A stretch of DNA of 60,292 bases from JAWVFN01 sp963696625 (GCA_963696625.1 CAVOKZ010000041.1:1-60292), one strand, 5' to 3'; counted from the stretch's first letter, positions 17,108 through 26,124 are shown. Notes: generated by a model from the sequence alone, not told the origin. Program-made: numbers and translations.

Positions 17108-17490
17108 GGACCCGCGCCATGGCGCTCAGCCTCGTCCTCATCTCGCTGCTCGCGCTCGCCGCGCCCGCCACCGCCAAGCGCCGCCCCAAGCCCGGCGAGC
17201 TGGCGGGCATCCTCTCCACGCTGGCGGCCGAGGGCCTGACCTGCGCCCAGTACCCGGCCGGCACCTGCAAGATCCACTTCGGCGTCTCGACCGTCAACTC
17301 ACGCTGGGCCTCGGCCAGGGTGCGGCCTGACTTCAACGGCGAGAACATCGTCAAGCCGGTCGACGCAGCGCTGCGGCGCCCCCACCGCAAGGGCGGCGCC
17401 TGGGAGATCAAGTCGGTAGGCAACGGCGGCGGCTGCAACATGCCCCCGCGCCCGCGCCACGACCTCGGCCTGATCTGCATCCAGTTCTAG
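17104..17490 (+). CDS. Small secreted protein, unknown
   Basis: A 128-aa product with a signal peptide (MRTRAMALSLVLISLLALAA, cleavage likely after PATA). Four cysteines in the mature part (TCAQYPAGTCK, GGCNMPPRP, LICIQF) could form two disulfides. Not recognised. It overlaps the macro-domain gene by 4 bases, so the two are probably co-transcribed. Confidence 0.75.
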   Translation: MRTRAMALSLVLISLLALAAPATAKRRPKPGELAGILSTLAAEGLTCAQYPAGTCKIHFGVSTVNSRWASARVRPDFNGENIVKPVDAALRRPHRKGGAWEIKSVGNGGGCNMPPRPRHDLGLICIQF

Positions 17491-17496
17491 CTATCG

Positions 17497-18144
17497 CTAG
17501 CTGGCGCTGGGCAGTAGGCGGATCTCGCGGGCCGAGCCCTCGGCGCCGATAAGGGTCAGCGCCTGCTCGCGGGTGAGCGCCAGCGTCGCGCTTGCGCCGC
17601 CCTCGGGGCCCGGGCCTCCGAGCGCGAGCAGCTTGACGCCCGGCGCGGCAACGTAGGTGCGGCTCTTGCCGTCGAGGCCATGCGGCTCCTCGCTGACGAC
17701 GACGTCGACGAGAGTCCCCTCGGCCGGGCCGTCGAGCGTCAGCGCCTCCGCCCCGCTGACCGCGATCTGCACCGGCTGGCGGCCCTCACCGAGGTGAGGG
17801 GCTGCACCACCCGCGGGCTGGGGCACCTGGAGCTGGGCGTCGAGTACGTAGGCGCCGACCGGGATCGGGGCCGCCGGCGCGCGCCCGAGCGCGTCGGCGG
17901 GGCGGGCGATGGCGCCGGCGGGGACGAAGCGCGCCGGTACGCGGCGCACGACGATCGCGTCGTGCAGTTCCTGCGGTCCGAGCAGCTGCCCCGCGGGCAG
18001 ATCGCGCACCGCGACCGCGACGCCACGCAGCGGCCCGTATTGGTCGGAGACCCGGTCGCGGTAGCCGTTGGCGAGCGACGCGGCAAGGGCGGCGCAGGCC
18101 AGGGCTCCGAGGGCGAAGATCGCGGCGCGCGAGCGGCGGGTCAC
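17497..18144 (-). CDS. SAF-domain pilus assembly protein, CpaB-like
   Basis: A 215-aa protein with an N-terminal membrane anchor (residues 8-26) and a SAF domain (VAVAVRDLPAGQLLGPQELH, then AGAIARPADALGR), matching CpaB/RcpC proteins that line the outer part of Tad pili. It overlaps the kinase gene by 4 bases, tying a two-component system to Tad expression. Confidence 0.8.
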   Translation of the reverse strand: MTRRSRAAIFALGALACAALAASLANGYRDRVSDQYGPLRGVAVAVRDLPAGQLLGPQELHDAIVVRRVPARFVPAGAIARPADALGRAPAAPIPVGAYVLDAQLQVPQPAGGAAPHLGEGRQPVQIAVSGAEALTLDGPAEGTLVDVVVSEEPHGLDGKSRTYVAAPGVKLLALGGPGPEGGASATLALTREQALTLIGAEGSAREIRLLPSAS

Positions 18145-18830
18145 GCCACCGCGACGGCGGCGGGGCCCGCCAGCGGCAGCTCGAGCGCGGCGACGGTGCC
18201 GTTGCGCGAGCTCGAGATCGCAAACCGGCCGCCGTGAGCCGCGGCGATCTCGGAGACCAGCTCGAGCCCGTGGCCGCGGCGATCCCCGCCCGCGCCGTTG
18301 CCGTTCGACCCGTTCGGGGACGGGCGCGGGCCGCGGTCGGAGATGGTGATCCGGACCTTCTCGGCGATCGTCGTCGCGGTGAGCGCCAGCGGCGGGCTGC
18401 CGTGCTCGAGCGCGTTGACGATCAAGTTGTCGAGCGCCTGGGAAATCTGCTCGGGGGCAGCGAGGATCGGCGCCGGGCCGGCGTCCCAGTAGAGCTGCAG
18501 CTCGGTGCCGGGGTGACCGGCGCGCCAGCGCCCCGCAGCCGCCAGCGCCAGTTCGTGACTCGAAACGACCTCTCGGGCAGGCGGTGGCTGAGGCGAATCG
18601 CCGTTTACTGCCTGATCGAGGTCCCCCAGGGCGGACATCGCTAGATCGAGGAACCCATCGGCAGCTTGGTAGTCGCGCCCGCTGGACAAAGCGAGGGCCT
18701 GCAACGGACGTCGTAGCTCGTGCAGGGAGCGGTTGAGCTCGCGCAGGCGGCGCCTGCCCCGCACGCGGTCGCGCAAGAGGACCGCCGCAGGCACGAGCGC
18801 GAAGACGATTCCGGTGTCGAGGTCGCCCAT
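18141..18830 (-). CDS. Sensor histidine kinase without periplasmic sensor
   Basis: Short 229-aa kinase: one N-terminal hydrophobic segment (residues 8-20), an HisKA-like helix with SLHELRRPLQAL (His37), then a HATPase_c domain with N box NLIVNALEHG, a degenerate G1 (ISDRGPRPS) and G2 RGHGLELVSEIAAAHGG. It starts one base after the response regulator ends and overlaps cpaB by 4 bases, so it most likely controls the Tad genes. It has no recognisable sensory domain. Confidence 0.85.
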   Translation of the reverse strand: MGDLDTGIVFALVPAAVLLRDRVRGRRRLRELNRSLHELRRPLQALALSSGRDYQAADGFLDLAMSALGDLDQAVNGDSPQPPPAREVVSSHELALAAAGRWRAGHPGTELQLYWDAGPAPILAAPEQISQALDNLIVNALEHGSPPLALTATTIAEKVRITISDRGPRPSPNGSNGNGAGGDRRGHGLELVSEIAAAHGGRFAISSSRNGTVAALELPLAGPAAVAVA

Positions 18831-18831
18831 C

Positions 18832-19545
18832 TCAATCCTCGATCAGGCGGTAGCCGACTCCCCAGCAGTTCGAGACGTACCGGGTGTTGTCGGGGTCGAG
18901 CTTGCGCCGCAGGCGGCTGGCGTGGGTGTCGAGAGTCCTGGTGCTGCCCATCGAGCGAAAGCCCCAGACATCGCGCAGCAGCTCCTCTTTTGTGAAGACG
19001 CGAGTCGGCTCGCTCGCCAACCGCCGCAGCAGGGTGAACTCCTTGTTCGAGAGCAGCACCCGCCGCCCGGCGACCCGCGCCTCGCGGCGGGCCGGATCGA
19101 CGACGAGCTCGCCGACCCGGACCGGTCCCGTGTCGCGCGAGCCGCGGCGGCGCAGCACGGTGCGCACACGCGCCGCGAGCTCGGGGTAGTGGAACGGCTT
19201 GACCAGATAGTCGTCGGCGCCCTCGGCCAGCCCGCGCACGCGATCCGTCGGCGAGCCGCGGCCTGAGAGCACGATCACCGGCAGCCCAGAATCGAAGCGC
19301 GCCGGCGCGCCCTGCTCGTGGCGAACCTCGCGCAGGACATCGAGCCCGCCCGCGTCGGGCAGCCCGAGGTCGAGGATCATCAGGTCGGGCTGGTTGTATT
19401 GGCACAGCCGCAGGGCGTCGGAGGCGTCCTCGGCCGGCAGTGCCTCGTAGCGGTCGGCGGTCAGGTGATCGCAGAGGAGCTCGCGCGTCGGCTCGTCGTC
19501 CTCTACGACAACCACTCTCGCCAGTTGCTCGATCTCGGGAAGCAT
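18832..19545 (-). CDS. OmpR-family response regulator
   Basis: A 237-aa regulator. The receiver domain has acidic E15-D16-D17, phosphoacceptor Asp59 in LMILDLGLPD, IVLSGR, and Lys in DDYLVKPF. The winged-helix domain has LSNKEFTLLRRLASEP and TLDTHASRLRRKLDPD. AGGAAG precedes the ATG by 4 bases. The first two-thirds of this gene, with its upstream region, recur as a truncated copy at 28088-28455. Confidence 0.93.
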   Translation of the reverse strand: MLPEIEQLARVVVVEDDEPTRELLCDHLTADRYEALPAEDASDALRLCQYNQPDLMILDLGLPDAGGLDVLREVRHEQGAPARFDSGLPVIVLSGRGSPTDRVRGLAEGADDYLVKPFHYPELAARVRTVLRRRGSRDTGPVRVGELVVDPARREARVAGRRVLLSNKEFTLLRRLASEPTRVFTKEELLRDVWGFRSMGSTRTLDTHASRLRRKLDPDNTRYVSNCWGVGYRLIED

Positions 19546-19606
19546 TGCTTCCTAGAGATGGCGCCGACAAAAACTCTCCCCCTCCGAGTTGCGTCAGAGA
19601 GGGCGG

Positions 19607-19620
19607 TAAAATCGGCAGTT
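19607..19620 (+). promoter_or_regulatory. -10 box of a leaderless vapB message
   Basis: TAAAAT at 19607-19612 lies 8 bp before the GTG of the antitoxin gene and there is no ribosome site, the pattern of a leaderless transcript. I find no good -35 element. Confidence 0.55.
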
Positions 19621-19827
19621 GTGACCGCCAAGGAGAAATTGCGTGCCCGCATCGACCGGCTGTCCGAAGAGGAGGCCGCGCACGCGCGGATCGTCGTCGA
19701 GGGCACAAACGGGGACCCCGAGCTCGATGTGATTGAGCCGCCCGAGGCCTGGAAGACGTTTGAGGACGGCACGCCCCAGCCCGACTGGACCGCTCTGATC
19801 CGCGAGGATCGCGACCGCGGGCACTGA
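19621..19827 (+). CDS. VapB-type antitoxin
   Basis: A 68-aa protein starting at GTG (VTAKEKLRARIDRLSEEEA), ending 2 bases before a PIN-domain toxin gene. The N-terminal helical part would dimerise and the C-terminal WKTFEDGTPQPDW tail would block the toxin. The call rests on size, position and partner; the family is too divergent to name further. Confidence 0.7.
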   Translation: MTAKEKLRARIDRLSEEEAAHARIVVEGTNGDPELDVIEPPEAWKTFEDGTPQPDWTALIREDRDRGH

Positions 19828-19829
19828 GC

Positions 19830-20222
19830 TTGCTCGTCGTCGACGCGAGCGTCGCCGTCCACGCCTGCAAAGCCCGCACCGGATTCGAGATTCTCGGCGA
19901 CCCGGAGCTGCACGCACCGGCTCTGCTTTGGTCTGAGGCGCGCTCGGCGATCCGCGAGGCCCTGCGGCGAGAGGAGATCGGCGCGGCGCAAGCCGACGCC
20001 GCCCGCCATGCGATCGAAGACTGTCCGGTGCAGGCCCACGGCGGGGTTGAACTTGGCGAGGAAGCCTGGCGCATCGCGACCGAGCTCGGCTGGGCGAAGA
20101 CCTACGACGCCGCGTACGTCGCGCTGGCTCGACTCCTGGACTGCCGCCTGGTGGCACTTGACGCTCGGCTGCGCCGCGGCACGGAGCGGCTTGGCTTCGT
20201 CGTCTCCCCCGGCGAGCTCTGA
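19830..20222 (+). CDS. vapC: PIN-domain ribonuclease toxin, VapC-type
   Basis: A 130-aa PIN domain with acidic residues in VVDASVAVHA (Asp), WSEARSAIREAL (Glu), KTYDAAYVALA (Asp) and LVALDARLRR (Asp), a full set for metal-dependent RNA cleavage. TTG start 2 bases after the antitoxin stop. A fragment of a homologous gene lies at 28499-28590. Confidence 0.85.
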   Translation: MLVVDASVAVHACKARTGFEILGDPELHAPALLWSEARSAIREALRREEIGAAQADAARHAIEDCPVQAHGGVELGEEAWRIATELGWAKTYDAAYVALARLLDCRLVALDARLRRGTERLGFVVSPGEL

Positions 20223-20246
20223 GGCCTCGGGCCTTCTGCTCTCAGC

Positions 20247-20270
20247 GCCCCCTCCACGCGGGAGGGGTCG
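20247..20270. terminator. Hairpin after vapC
   Basis: CCCCTCC and GGAGGGG arms around a short loop lie 25 bases after the vapC stop. No T run follows, so its strength as a terminator is unclear. The rest of the gap up to the kup stop at 20440 shows nothing further. Confidence 0.5.
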
Positions 20271-20439
20271 TAAGCGACCGGGCATTCTCGGCGACCCCTC
20301 CGCATGGGAAGCAGGTGCGATTGACAGCCCGAGCAGGACCCCAGATGCTTCTGCTCCCACGCGAAAAGTGGCACGAGATAGCCGACGGTTGGCACGCACC
20401 GGCCGGGAGGCGAAAGGTTCCCGCCTTCGGTGGCCGCAC

Positions 20440-22431
20440 TCATACCCTGAGCTGGGCCCCGAGGGTGACGATGCGCTCGGGCGGGAGGTCGAAATAGTCG
20501 ACCGGGCTCGCCGCGTTGCGCTCCATCGCGACGAAGATCGACTTCCGCCACGGCGGCATCCCTCGATCGCCCCACGGGATCAGCGCCACCGTCGAGAGGT
20601 AATAGGTCACGTGGTGGGGGTTGAAGTCGACGAGCCCCGCGTTACGCGCCTGGGTGATCGCCTTTGGCACGTTGGGATCCTCCTGGTAGCCGAAGCGAAG
20701 CGTCAGGTGGGAAAAGCCATCGTCCGGATCGCCCAGGTCGTCGACGGCTGCTCGCTGCTCTGGGTGCACATAAGGCTCGCTCGTCGTCTCGACGGTCAAG
20801 ATCACGACGTCGCTGGGGATCGCCTTGAGACGGGTCTGCGCGACTCGTAGAGCAAGCGGTGTTGCATCCTTTTCCCGATTGAGGAATACGGCGGTGCCCC
20901 CAACCCGGGGCGGCGTGCCCTTGCGGTGCATCTCGCGAAGGAAGTCGGCAAGCGTGCCCTCAGCCCTGAGCCGCTCGACCGCGACCATTCGCCGTCCGCG
21001 AGCCCAGGTCGTCAACAGCATGAGCACAACCGCCCCGACCAGGAGCGGGAACCAACCGCCGTCCGCGATCTTCGGCAGGTTGGCCGCCAGGAAGAGCAGG
21101 TCGAGACAGACGAACCCGATCACGCCCGCCGCGATGATCGAGCGCGACTTGCGCCAGATCACGCGCGCGACCGTCAGGAAGAGGACGGAATCGATCAGAA
21201 GAGTTCCGGTGACCGCGATCCCGTACGCAGTCGCCAGCTTGCCGGAGGACCCAAATCCGAGACAAAGACCGACGACCAAAACGAAGAGCGTCCAGTTCAC
21301 CGCCGGCAGGTACACCTGACCGATGGTCTCGGGCGAGGTGTGCTTGATGGTGAGACGCGGCAGGAAGCCGAGCTGTACCACCTGCCTCGTCACGGAGAAC
21401 GCTCCCGAAATGACGGCCTGCGATGCGATCAGAGTCGCGCAAGTCGCGAGGGCAATCATCGGGACCTGCGCCCAGCCCGGCAGCAACAGATAGAACGGGT
21501 TGGAGATTGCGTCGGGGGAACGAAGGATCAGCGACGCCTGGCCGAGGTAGTTGAGCATCAGCGCCGGAAACGCAACGAAGAACCAGGCGCGGCTGATCGC
21601 GCGCCTGCCGAAGTGGCCCATGTCCGCGTACAGCGTTTCCGAGCCGGTGAAGACGAGCACCACGGCTCCCAGCGACAGAAAGGCCGTTAGGGGGTGGTTG
21701 ATGAAGAATTCGACGGCGTAGGTCGGGGAAAGGCCCTGCAGCGCTGACGGGTGCCGGATGACCTCGGCCAACCCGGCGGCTGCCAGAGCGGCGAACCACA
21801 GACCGATCACCGGCGCGAAGATACGCCCGACGCTCGTCGTCCCGCGGTGCTGGATCGCGAACAGCGCCGCTAGCGCGCCGATGGTGCAAGGAAGAATGAT
21901 CGAGGAGAGACTCGGGGCGGCTACCTCGACGCCTTCGACCGCCGAGAGAACGGAGATCGCCGGCGTCAGCATCCCGTCCGCGTAGAACAGGGCAACGCCG
22001 ATCAGTCCCGCGGTGAGCAGCGCCGCCTTGACGCGTGGGCTCCGGATGGCGGCTCCTTGGAGAAGGGCGAAGAGGGCCATTACGCCGCCTTCGTGATCGT
22101 TGTCGGCGCGCATGACGAAGGTCACGAACTTGATCGAGACCATGAGCGTCAGCGACCACGCCACCAATGAGATGACGCCGTAAACATCGCCCTGGGTCGG
22201 CTGGACCGGATGACCGCCCGTGAAGATCGCCTCCATCGCGTAGAGCGGGCTCGTGCCGATGTCGCCGAACACCACGCCCAGGGCGGCGATCGCAAGTACG
22301 TTTACGGAGCGAGGGGGTGGCGTCAGGCCACCCTGTGGGCTTCGAAGGTGTGGCCTTGGTCCGGAATTCGGCATGGGGGCAGTGCCGACCGGTCTTCCCG
22401 GCTCACCAACGTGAAGTCTACTTCGACTCAC
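20440..22431 (-). CDS. kup: Low-affinity potassium transporter Kup
   Basis: KUP/HAK/KT family K+ uptake protein, 663 aa, with about 12 membrane helices then a cytoplasmic C-terminal domain. Family motifs: ALGVVFGDIGTSPLYA after a 40-residue leader, RADNDHEGGVMAL, FTGSETLYADMGHFG, and FLNREKDATPLAL in the C-terminal part. The start at 22431 gives a Pro/Arg-rich leader; MPNSG at 22374 is an alternative. Next to VapBC with no functional link visible. Confidence 0.95.
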   Translation of the reverse strand: MSRSRLHVGEPGRPVGTAPMPNSGPRPHLRSPQGGLTPPPRSVNVLAIAALGVVFGDIGTSPLYAMEAIFTGGHPVQPTQGDVYGVISLVAWSLTLMVSIKFVTFVMRADNDHEGGVMALFALLQGAAIRSPRVKAALLTAGLIGVALFYADGMLTPAISVLSAVEGVEVAAPSLSSIILPCTIGALAALFAIQHRGTTSVGRIFAPVIGLWFAALAAAGLAEVIRHPSALQGLSPTYAVEFFINHPLTAFLSLGAVVLVFTGSETLYADMGHFGRRAISRAWFFVAFPALMLNYLGQASLILRSPDAISNPFYLLLPGWAQVPMIALATCATLIASQAVISGAFSVTRQVVQLGFLPRLTIKHTSPETIGQVYLPAVNWTLFVLVVGLCLGFGSSGKLATAYGIAVTGTLLIDSVLFLTVARVIWRKSRSIIAAGVIGFVCLDLLFLAANLPKIADGGWFPLLVGAVVLMLLTTWARGRRMVAVERLRAEGTLADFLREMHRKGTPPRVGGTAVFLNREKDATPLALRVAQTRLKAIPSDVVILTVETTSEPYVHPEQRAAVDDLGDPDDGFSHLTLRFGYQEDPNVPKAITQARNAGLVDFNPHHVTYYLSTVALIPWGDRGMPPWRKSIFVAMERNAASPVDYFDLPPERIVTLGAQLRV

Positions 22432-22658
22432 CCTGCGCGCCGCCGCGGTGAACCGTCAGGACTCCGACCGGTTCTCGGGGCGCGACTCCTTTGCGCGAGG
22501 AGGAGCAGCCGCGCGGCACCCACTCCGGGGAGAAGTCCCGAACAAATCCATTGCCCTTGCGTCGCCGCACCCGCGCCAGAGCCGTCGCTCGAGGACAAGG
22601 GCGTCAGGTATGTCGAGGTGCCGCGGTAGTCTCGGAGGCCCGAACCAAAGGAGACCAC

Positions 22659-23546
22659 ATCGAAGTAGACGCCGATCTCACGTCAGAGCAGCCGGACCCC
22701 GCACAGCGGGAAGTGGACAGCACCACCAAGAGCGCGATCCCTGCGGTGGGGAGCCTTCCACCATCAGAACGCCCCCCCGAGCCAACCGCCGCCGAGCGTC
22801 AGGTGGCCGATTTGATCCCGATCGAGGCCGATCCGGAGATCGCCAGAGCCGTCCTCGATCGCGTGCCGCTCTGGTTTCACACATTCTCGCTCGATGGCTC
22901 CAAGGAGCTCTACACCCACGGCATCGCCCGCGACCACCGCTACCGGATCCCTGCCCTTCCCGAGGACTTCAGCGGCATGAGCGTGCTCGACGTAGGCACC
23001 TTTGACGGCTTCTACGCGTTCCTTGCCGAGGCGCGCGGCGCGCGGCGAGTCGTCGCGGTGGATAACGAGCAGTACAGGGAATGGGTCAGCTCGCGCTGGG
23101 GTGTCGACCTGGAGGGAGGCGAGGGGTTCGCCGCGATCCGGGAGCTACTCGACTCCGAGGTCGACTACCGCCGGCTCGACGCATTCGATCTGGACGACCT
23201 CGCTGAGACGTTCGATCTGATTCTCTGCTTCGGAATTCTCCACCGGGTAGAGAACCCGATGGGCCTACTCAAGACTCTTCGGCGGCGCCTCGCGGCCGGC
23301 GGACAGGTGCTGCTCGAAACCCACGGCCCGGCGGATCAGGCTCTCGAATCCTCGGCGGCGGTTCACATTCCCTCCGTAGGAGAGGTGTATGCGCGTGATG
23401 ACTTCGTGTACTGGGGCTTCACCGCCGCAGGTTTGGACGCGATGGCCCGCCATGCGGGCTTTCAGGGCTTCGAGCTGATCGACGCGCCGGTGATCGACGG
23501 CCATCCGCGTGTGCTCGGGCGGCTCCGATCCGGCCCGCTCGACTGA
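22659..23546 (+). CDS. SAM methyltransferase, CmoB/DUF1698-like
   Basis: Class I methyltransferase with VLDVGTFDGFYAFLAEARGA (SAM loop), VVAVDNEQYREWV, and LILCFGILHRVENP, resembling the CmoB/DUF1698 family that modifies the wobble uridine of tRNA; the substrate here is unknown. The start is unusual: AAAGGAG (22647-22653) is followed 5 bases later by ATC in frame, with no ATG, GTG or TTG nearby. The next conventional in-frame start is a GTG at 22713 with a poor ribosome site; the frame is open further upstream. Residues before about 45 are low-complexity. Confidence 0.8.
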   Translation: MEVDADLTSEQPDPAQREVDSTTKSAIPAVGSLPPSERPPEPTAAERQVADLIPIEADPEIARAVLDRVPLWFHTFSLDGSKELYTHGIARDHRYRIPALPEDFSGMSVLDVGTFDGFYAFLAEARGARRVVAVDNEQYREWVSSRWGVDLEGGEGFAAIRELLDSEVDYRRLDAFDLDDLAETFDLILCFGILHRVENPMGLLKTLRRRLAAGGQVLLETHGPADQALESSAAVHIPSVGEVYARDDFVYWGFTAAGLDAMARHAGFQGFELIDAPVIDGHPRVLGRLRSGPLD

Positions 23547-23651
23547 TCGCGGACCCCACGGGGCAGGCGGCGGTTCGTTCACGCGAGGAAAACATCTGCT
23601 TTGCAGGGCCTTAACAGCTCCAGAGGGGTTTCGTGATCCCATCCGGGTGGC

Positions 23652-24419
23652 TTGGAGATCGCCTCGACACTGCCCCCGCTATATGCACACCGGCTCGGCC
23701 GCCACTACGGTCCGGATTCCTCGGCGGCCGCGCTTCGGCACACCCTGACCGGCCCGGTCGAGGGTCTCGAGACGGACATCTGCCTGACCGCCGACGATCG
23801 GCTGGTCCTGCTGCACGACCCCCTGCTCACGCTCGGGACGACCCTGGATGGCTGGGCGCATCAGAGGAGCGCCCAGGAGATCCGCTCGGCGCTGATCCGC
23901 GACTCAGCGGGAGCACCTACGGCGGAGCATCCGCTGCTGCTCGAGGAGCTGTTCGACCTGGTGCCGGAGGGGGTTGGCCTTCAGCTCGAGGTAAAGGCGC
24001 ACGCCGATCCCGCCCTTGCCCGCCGCACCGCCCAGATGCTCTGCGAGCGGCTGCGCGGCGAGCCGATCGGCAATCGCGTCGAGGTGATCAGCTTCCACAG
24101 CGGAGCATGCGAGGTCGCCGCCGCGCACGGATTGCGCTCGCGTCTGGTGATCTGGGCCGACTATGCGCCCGAGGCGCTCGTGTCGTGGGCTCTCCGGGCC
24201 GGAGTGGACGGGATCTCGGTCGAGCACTTCCTGCTCACCGAGCGGCTTGTCCGGGTGCTTCGAAAAGCCGGACTGAGCGTCAACACCGGAACCGTAAACC
24301 GCCCGGAGCTCCTGAGTCGGGTGCTCGAGTTCGCTCCGGACGCGATCGGCACCGATCGACCGCACGAGCTGCGCGCGGAGGCCGAGACGGTCTCGGCGCC
24401 GGCGCTCAGCAGTCGCTGA
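23652..24419 (+). CDS. Glycerophosphodiester phosphodiesterase
   Basis: GDPD-family TIM-barrel enzyme hydrolysing glycerophosphodiesters to glycerol-3-phosphate and an alcohol. The 255-aa protein has the catalytic AHRLG, the metal ligands in GLETDICLTADDRLVLLHDP, LQLEVKA, and a C-terminal NTGTVNRPEL (usually NxWTVN). No signal peptide, so probably cytoplasmic. TTG start without a clear ribosome site. Confidence 0.85.
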   Translation: MEIASTLPPLYAHRLGRHYGPDSSAAALRHTLTGPVEGLETDICLTADDRLVLLHDPLLTLGTTLDGWAHQRSAQEIRSALIRDSAGAPTAEHPLLLEELFDLVPEGVGLQLEVKAHADPALARRTAQMLCERLRGEPIGNRVEVISFHSGACEVAAAHGLRSRLVIWADYAPEALVSWALRAGVDGISVEHFLLTERLVRVLRKAGLSVNTGTVNRPELLSRVLEFAPDAIGTDRPHELRAEAETVSAPALSSR

Positions 24420-24883
24420 AGCCGAGGCTGCAACGTCGGCTACTGCTGGCGGGGCGTGCCGACTCCTCGGAGGGGATGCCCGGGACGTCGATCCGCTGAG
24501 GTTCTTGCACGCGCCGATGGTCGCACGTTCTCCGGCCCCGAGCTCGTCCGGCTTCGGCAGCGTCGTCGCTACTGCTTCGCGCGAGGACCGGTCGCGACTT
24601 GGTCCCAAGACCGACCCCGCTGAGCGCGCCGACCCAAGCAGGACTCGTTGCTAGAGCCGCTCGATCTCCCATAGCTCGATCGCTCGGACTTGGCAGGGTT
24701 AGAGCCTCTCAATCTTCCAAACCTGGAATTGACCCGCTTTCGTGGACACCTTGTCTACCGAAGCGGGTCAACTCCAAACCGACAATCGCTGTCAACACAG
24801 CAGTGCGCCCCATTCGTCGACCTCTCCCCATGGACCCGATCGTCGCAGTCCTACTGCGGTGCGTCAAGCCGACGAGGCCCGTC
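24420..24883. other. Intergenic region with one palindromic element
   Basis: A 464-bp gap between convergent genes. No supported gene. Its only clear structure is the inverted pair at 24725-24775. Confidence 0.6.
24725..24775. repeat. Abutted inverted repeats, IS-end-like
   Basis: TTGACCCGCTTTCGTGGACA (24729-24748) and the reverse complement of TTGACCCGCTTCGGTAGACA (24752-24771) match at 17 of 20 positions and are separated by only 3 bp (cct); flanking GGA/TCC extend the stem. The arms resemble terminal repeats of IS3-type elements, so this could be an element that has lost its interior, or a small palindromic repeat. Confidence 0.55.
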
Positions 24884-25426
24884 TCACTTCTCCCCGAACG
24901 AACGCAGCTGTTTGATGATCTTCTCGCGCCTGACCCGCGGCAGCGGCAATCCGTCAGCTCGCTCCTCGAGAACAGCAACCTCAACGAAGCCGGCCTCGAG
25001 CGCGGCCGCCGCGAACTCCCAGTCACGCTCGATGCCTCTCGAGCACTTCGCAAGCACGAGATCGTGTGGCTCAAGGCAGAACACAACTGGTCGACGCTCT
25101 GACCCAAGCCGCGGCGAAACCTCGACCCGAATCAGGCGGTCTTCCCATCCTTCCGGGGGCTTGGCCGTCTCCGGGCCGACGCCGTGAGCGAAGTATCCGA
25201 AGCTCTCCTGAAACCTCGAGCCGTCACCCAGCGTGCCATCGATTTCGCTGAAGCGTTCCGGCTCGTGGCGCGGGTAGAGGTCTAGTTCTTGCGAGCGCTG
25301 CATCGTCGGCGGAACCTCCGGATGCGGGCCGAGGATTGCTTGGCTGCCGATAGCCACGAACTCGTCTTCATCGAGGGCGTTCGCCGCCGCGGCGACGACA
25401 TGTTCAAACGCGGGCCTATCCATCAC
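24884..25426 (-). CDS. DUF6036-like nucleotidyltransferase, putative toxin
   Basis: A 180-aa protein resembling the DUF6036/nucleotidyltransferase-fold family: DEFVAIGSQAILGPHP (fold entry), QELDLYPRHEPE (Asp-x-Tyr-Pro at the catalytic position), PHDLVLAKCSRGIERDWEFA, and a C-terminal helix. In this family a small enzyme is encoded after a DNA-binding partner in toxin-antitoxin-like pairs. It overlaps the HTH gene in a GTGA junction (GTG start, or ATG one codon later). Toxicity is inferred from context only. Confidence 0.65.
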   Translation of the reverse strand: MMDRPAFEHVVAAAANALDEDEFVAIGSQAILGPHPEVPPTMQRSQELDLYPRHEPERFSEIDGTLGDGSRFQESFGYFAHGVGPETAKPPEGWEDRLIRVEVSPRLGSERRPVVFCLEPHDLVLAKCSRGIERDWEFAAAALEAGFVEVAVLEERADGLPLPRVRREKIIKQLRSFGEK

Positions 25427-26118
25427 TGATACCGCGCGAGGATCTTCTGGCGCTCAGGCTCAGAAAGCATTCCGGCGAAGGGCGAGTTCTGCCGCAGGTC
25501 CTGAGCTTCCTGACTATCAGCGCTGATGGCGAGGCGAATCTCATCAAGCTTGCCGTTGAGGATCTGCTGCCAAGCCTCAGCCCAACGAGGGTCGAGGCGC
25601 CCATCGGCAGCCCAGCGATTGATGCGATGACGGGCCTCGGCAACGTTGGCCTTCCTCAAGCGTGAGGCGAGGGCGCGATGGTAGGCAAGGCTTATCTCTG
25701 CGGCCCGTTCATGGGGGTCGACGTCCACGCCTGACTCGGGATCGGGCAAGACCATCTCCTCCGCCCGCCGGCGCCCACGCTCGAGAGTCGGTTCAAGCAC
25801 ATGCAGACTGCGGCGACCTCGGGCCTGCTCGACGCGCTCGGCGAGGTCGAGGAGGGCAGAAACCGAGACCTGTTGGCGCCCCTCTCGGTTCTCAACCAGG
25901 GTCAGATCGCCCGAATCGATCCACCGAGAAAGGGCCGTGTGGCTGAGCCCGAGAAAGCGAGCAGCCTGACGTAGCGAGACTGTCTCGCCGAGCTCGCGCT
26001 CGAGCGAGGCACGGACCGCACTGACGTCATCATCAGCCGCCAGGCGCCCCTGGAGGCGCCGGAGACGCGCGATGTTCTGTAGCTGTTCGAGCTGTCGCTC
26101 GTTCTTGCCTCGACCCAT
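25423..26118 (-). CDS. HTH DNA-binding protein, putative antitoxin/regulator
   Basis: A 231-aa protein with an N-terminal helical region, a helix-turn-helix (VSLRQAARFLGLSHTALSRW followed by IDSGDLTLVENREGR, an excisionase/MerR-like arrangement), and a C-terminal helical domain with HRALASRLRKANVAEARHRI. I start it at the ATG at 26118 (MGRGKNERQ) rather than the longer frame, because a promoter fits just upstream. First gene of a pair with the nucleotidyltransferase-like gene. Confidence 0.7.
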   Translation of the reverse strand: MGRGKNERQLEQLQNIARLRRLQGRLAADDDVSAVRASLERELGETVSLRQAARFLGLSHTALSRWIDSGDLTLVENREGRQQVSVSALLDLAERVEQARGRRSLHVLEPTLERGRRRAEEMVLPDPESGVDVDPHERAAEISLAYHRALASRLRKANVAEARHRINRWAADGRLDPRWAEAWQQILNGKLDEIRLAISADSQEAQDLRQNSPFAGMLSEPERQKILARYQ

Positions 26119-26124
26119 GGCTCT

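Noticed and set aside
20223..20439. Possible Kup-associated riboswitch or ydaO-type element
   Set aside because: The gap is downstream of kup on its strand, and the only structure is a short GC-rich hairpin.
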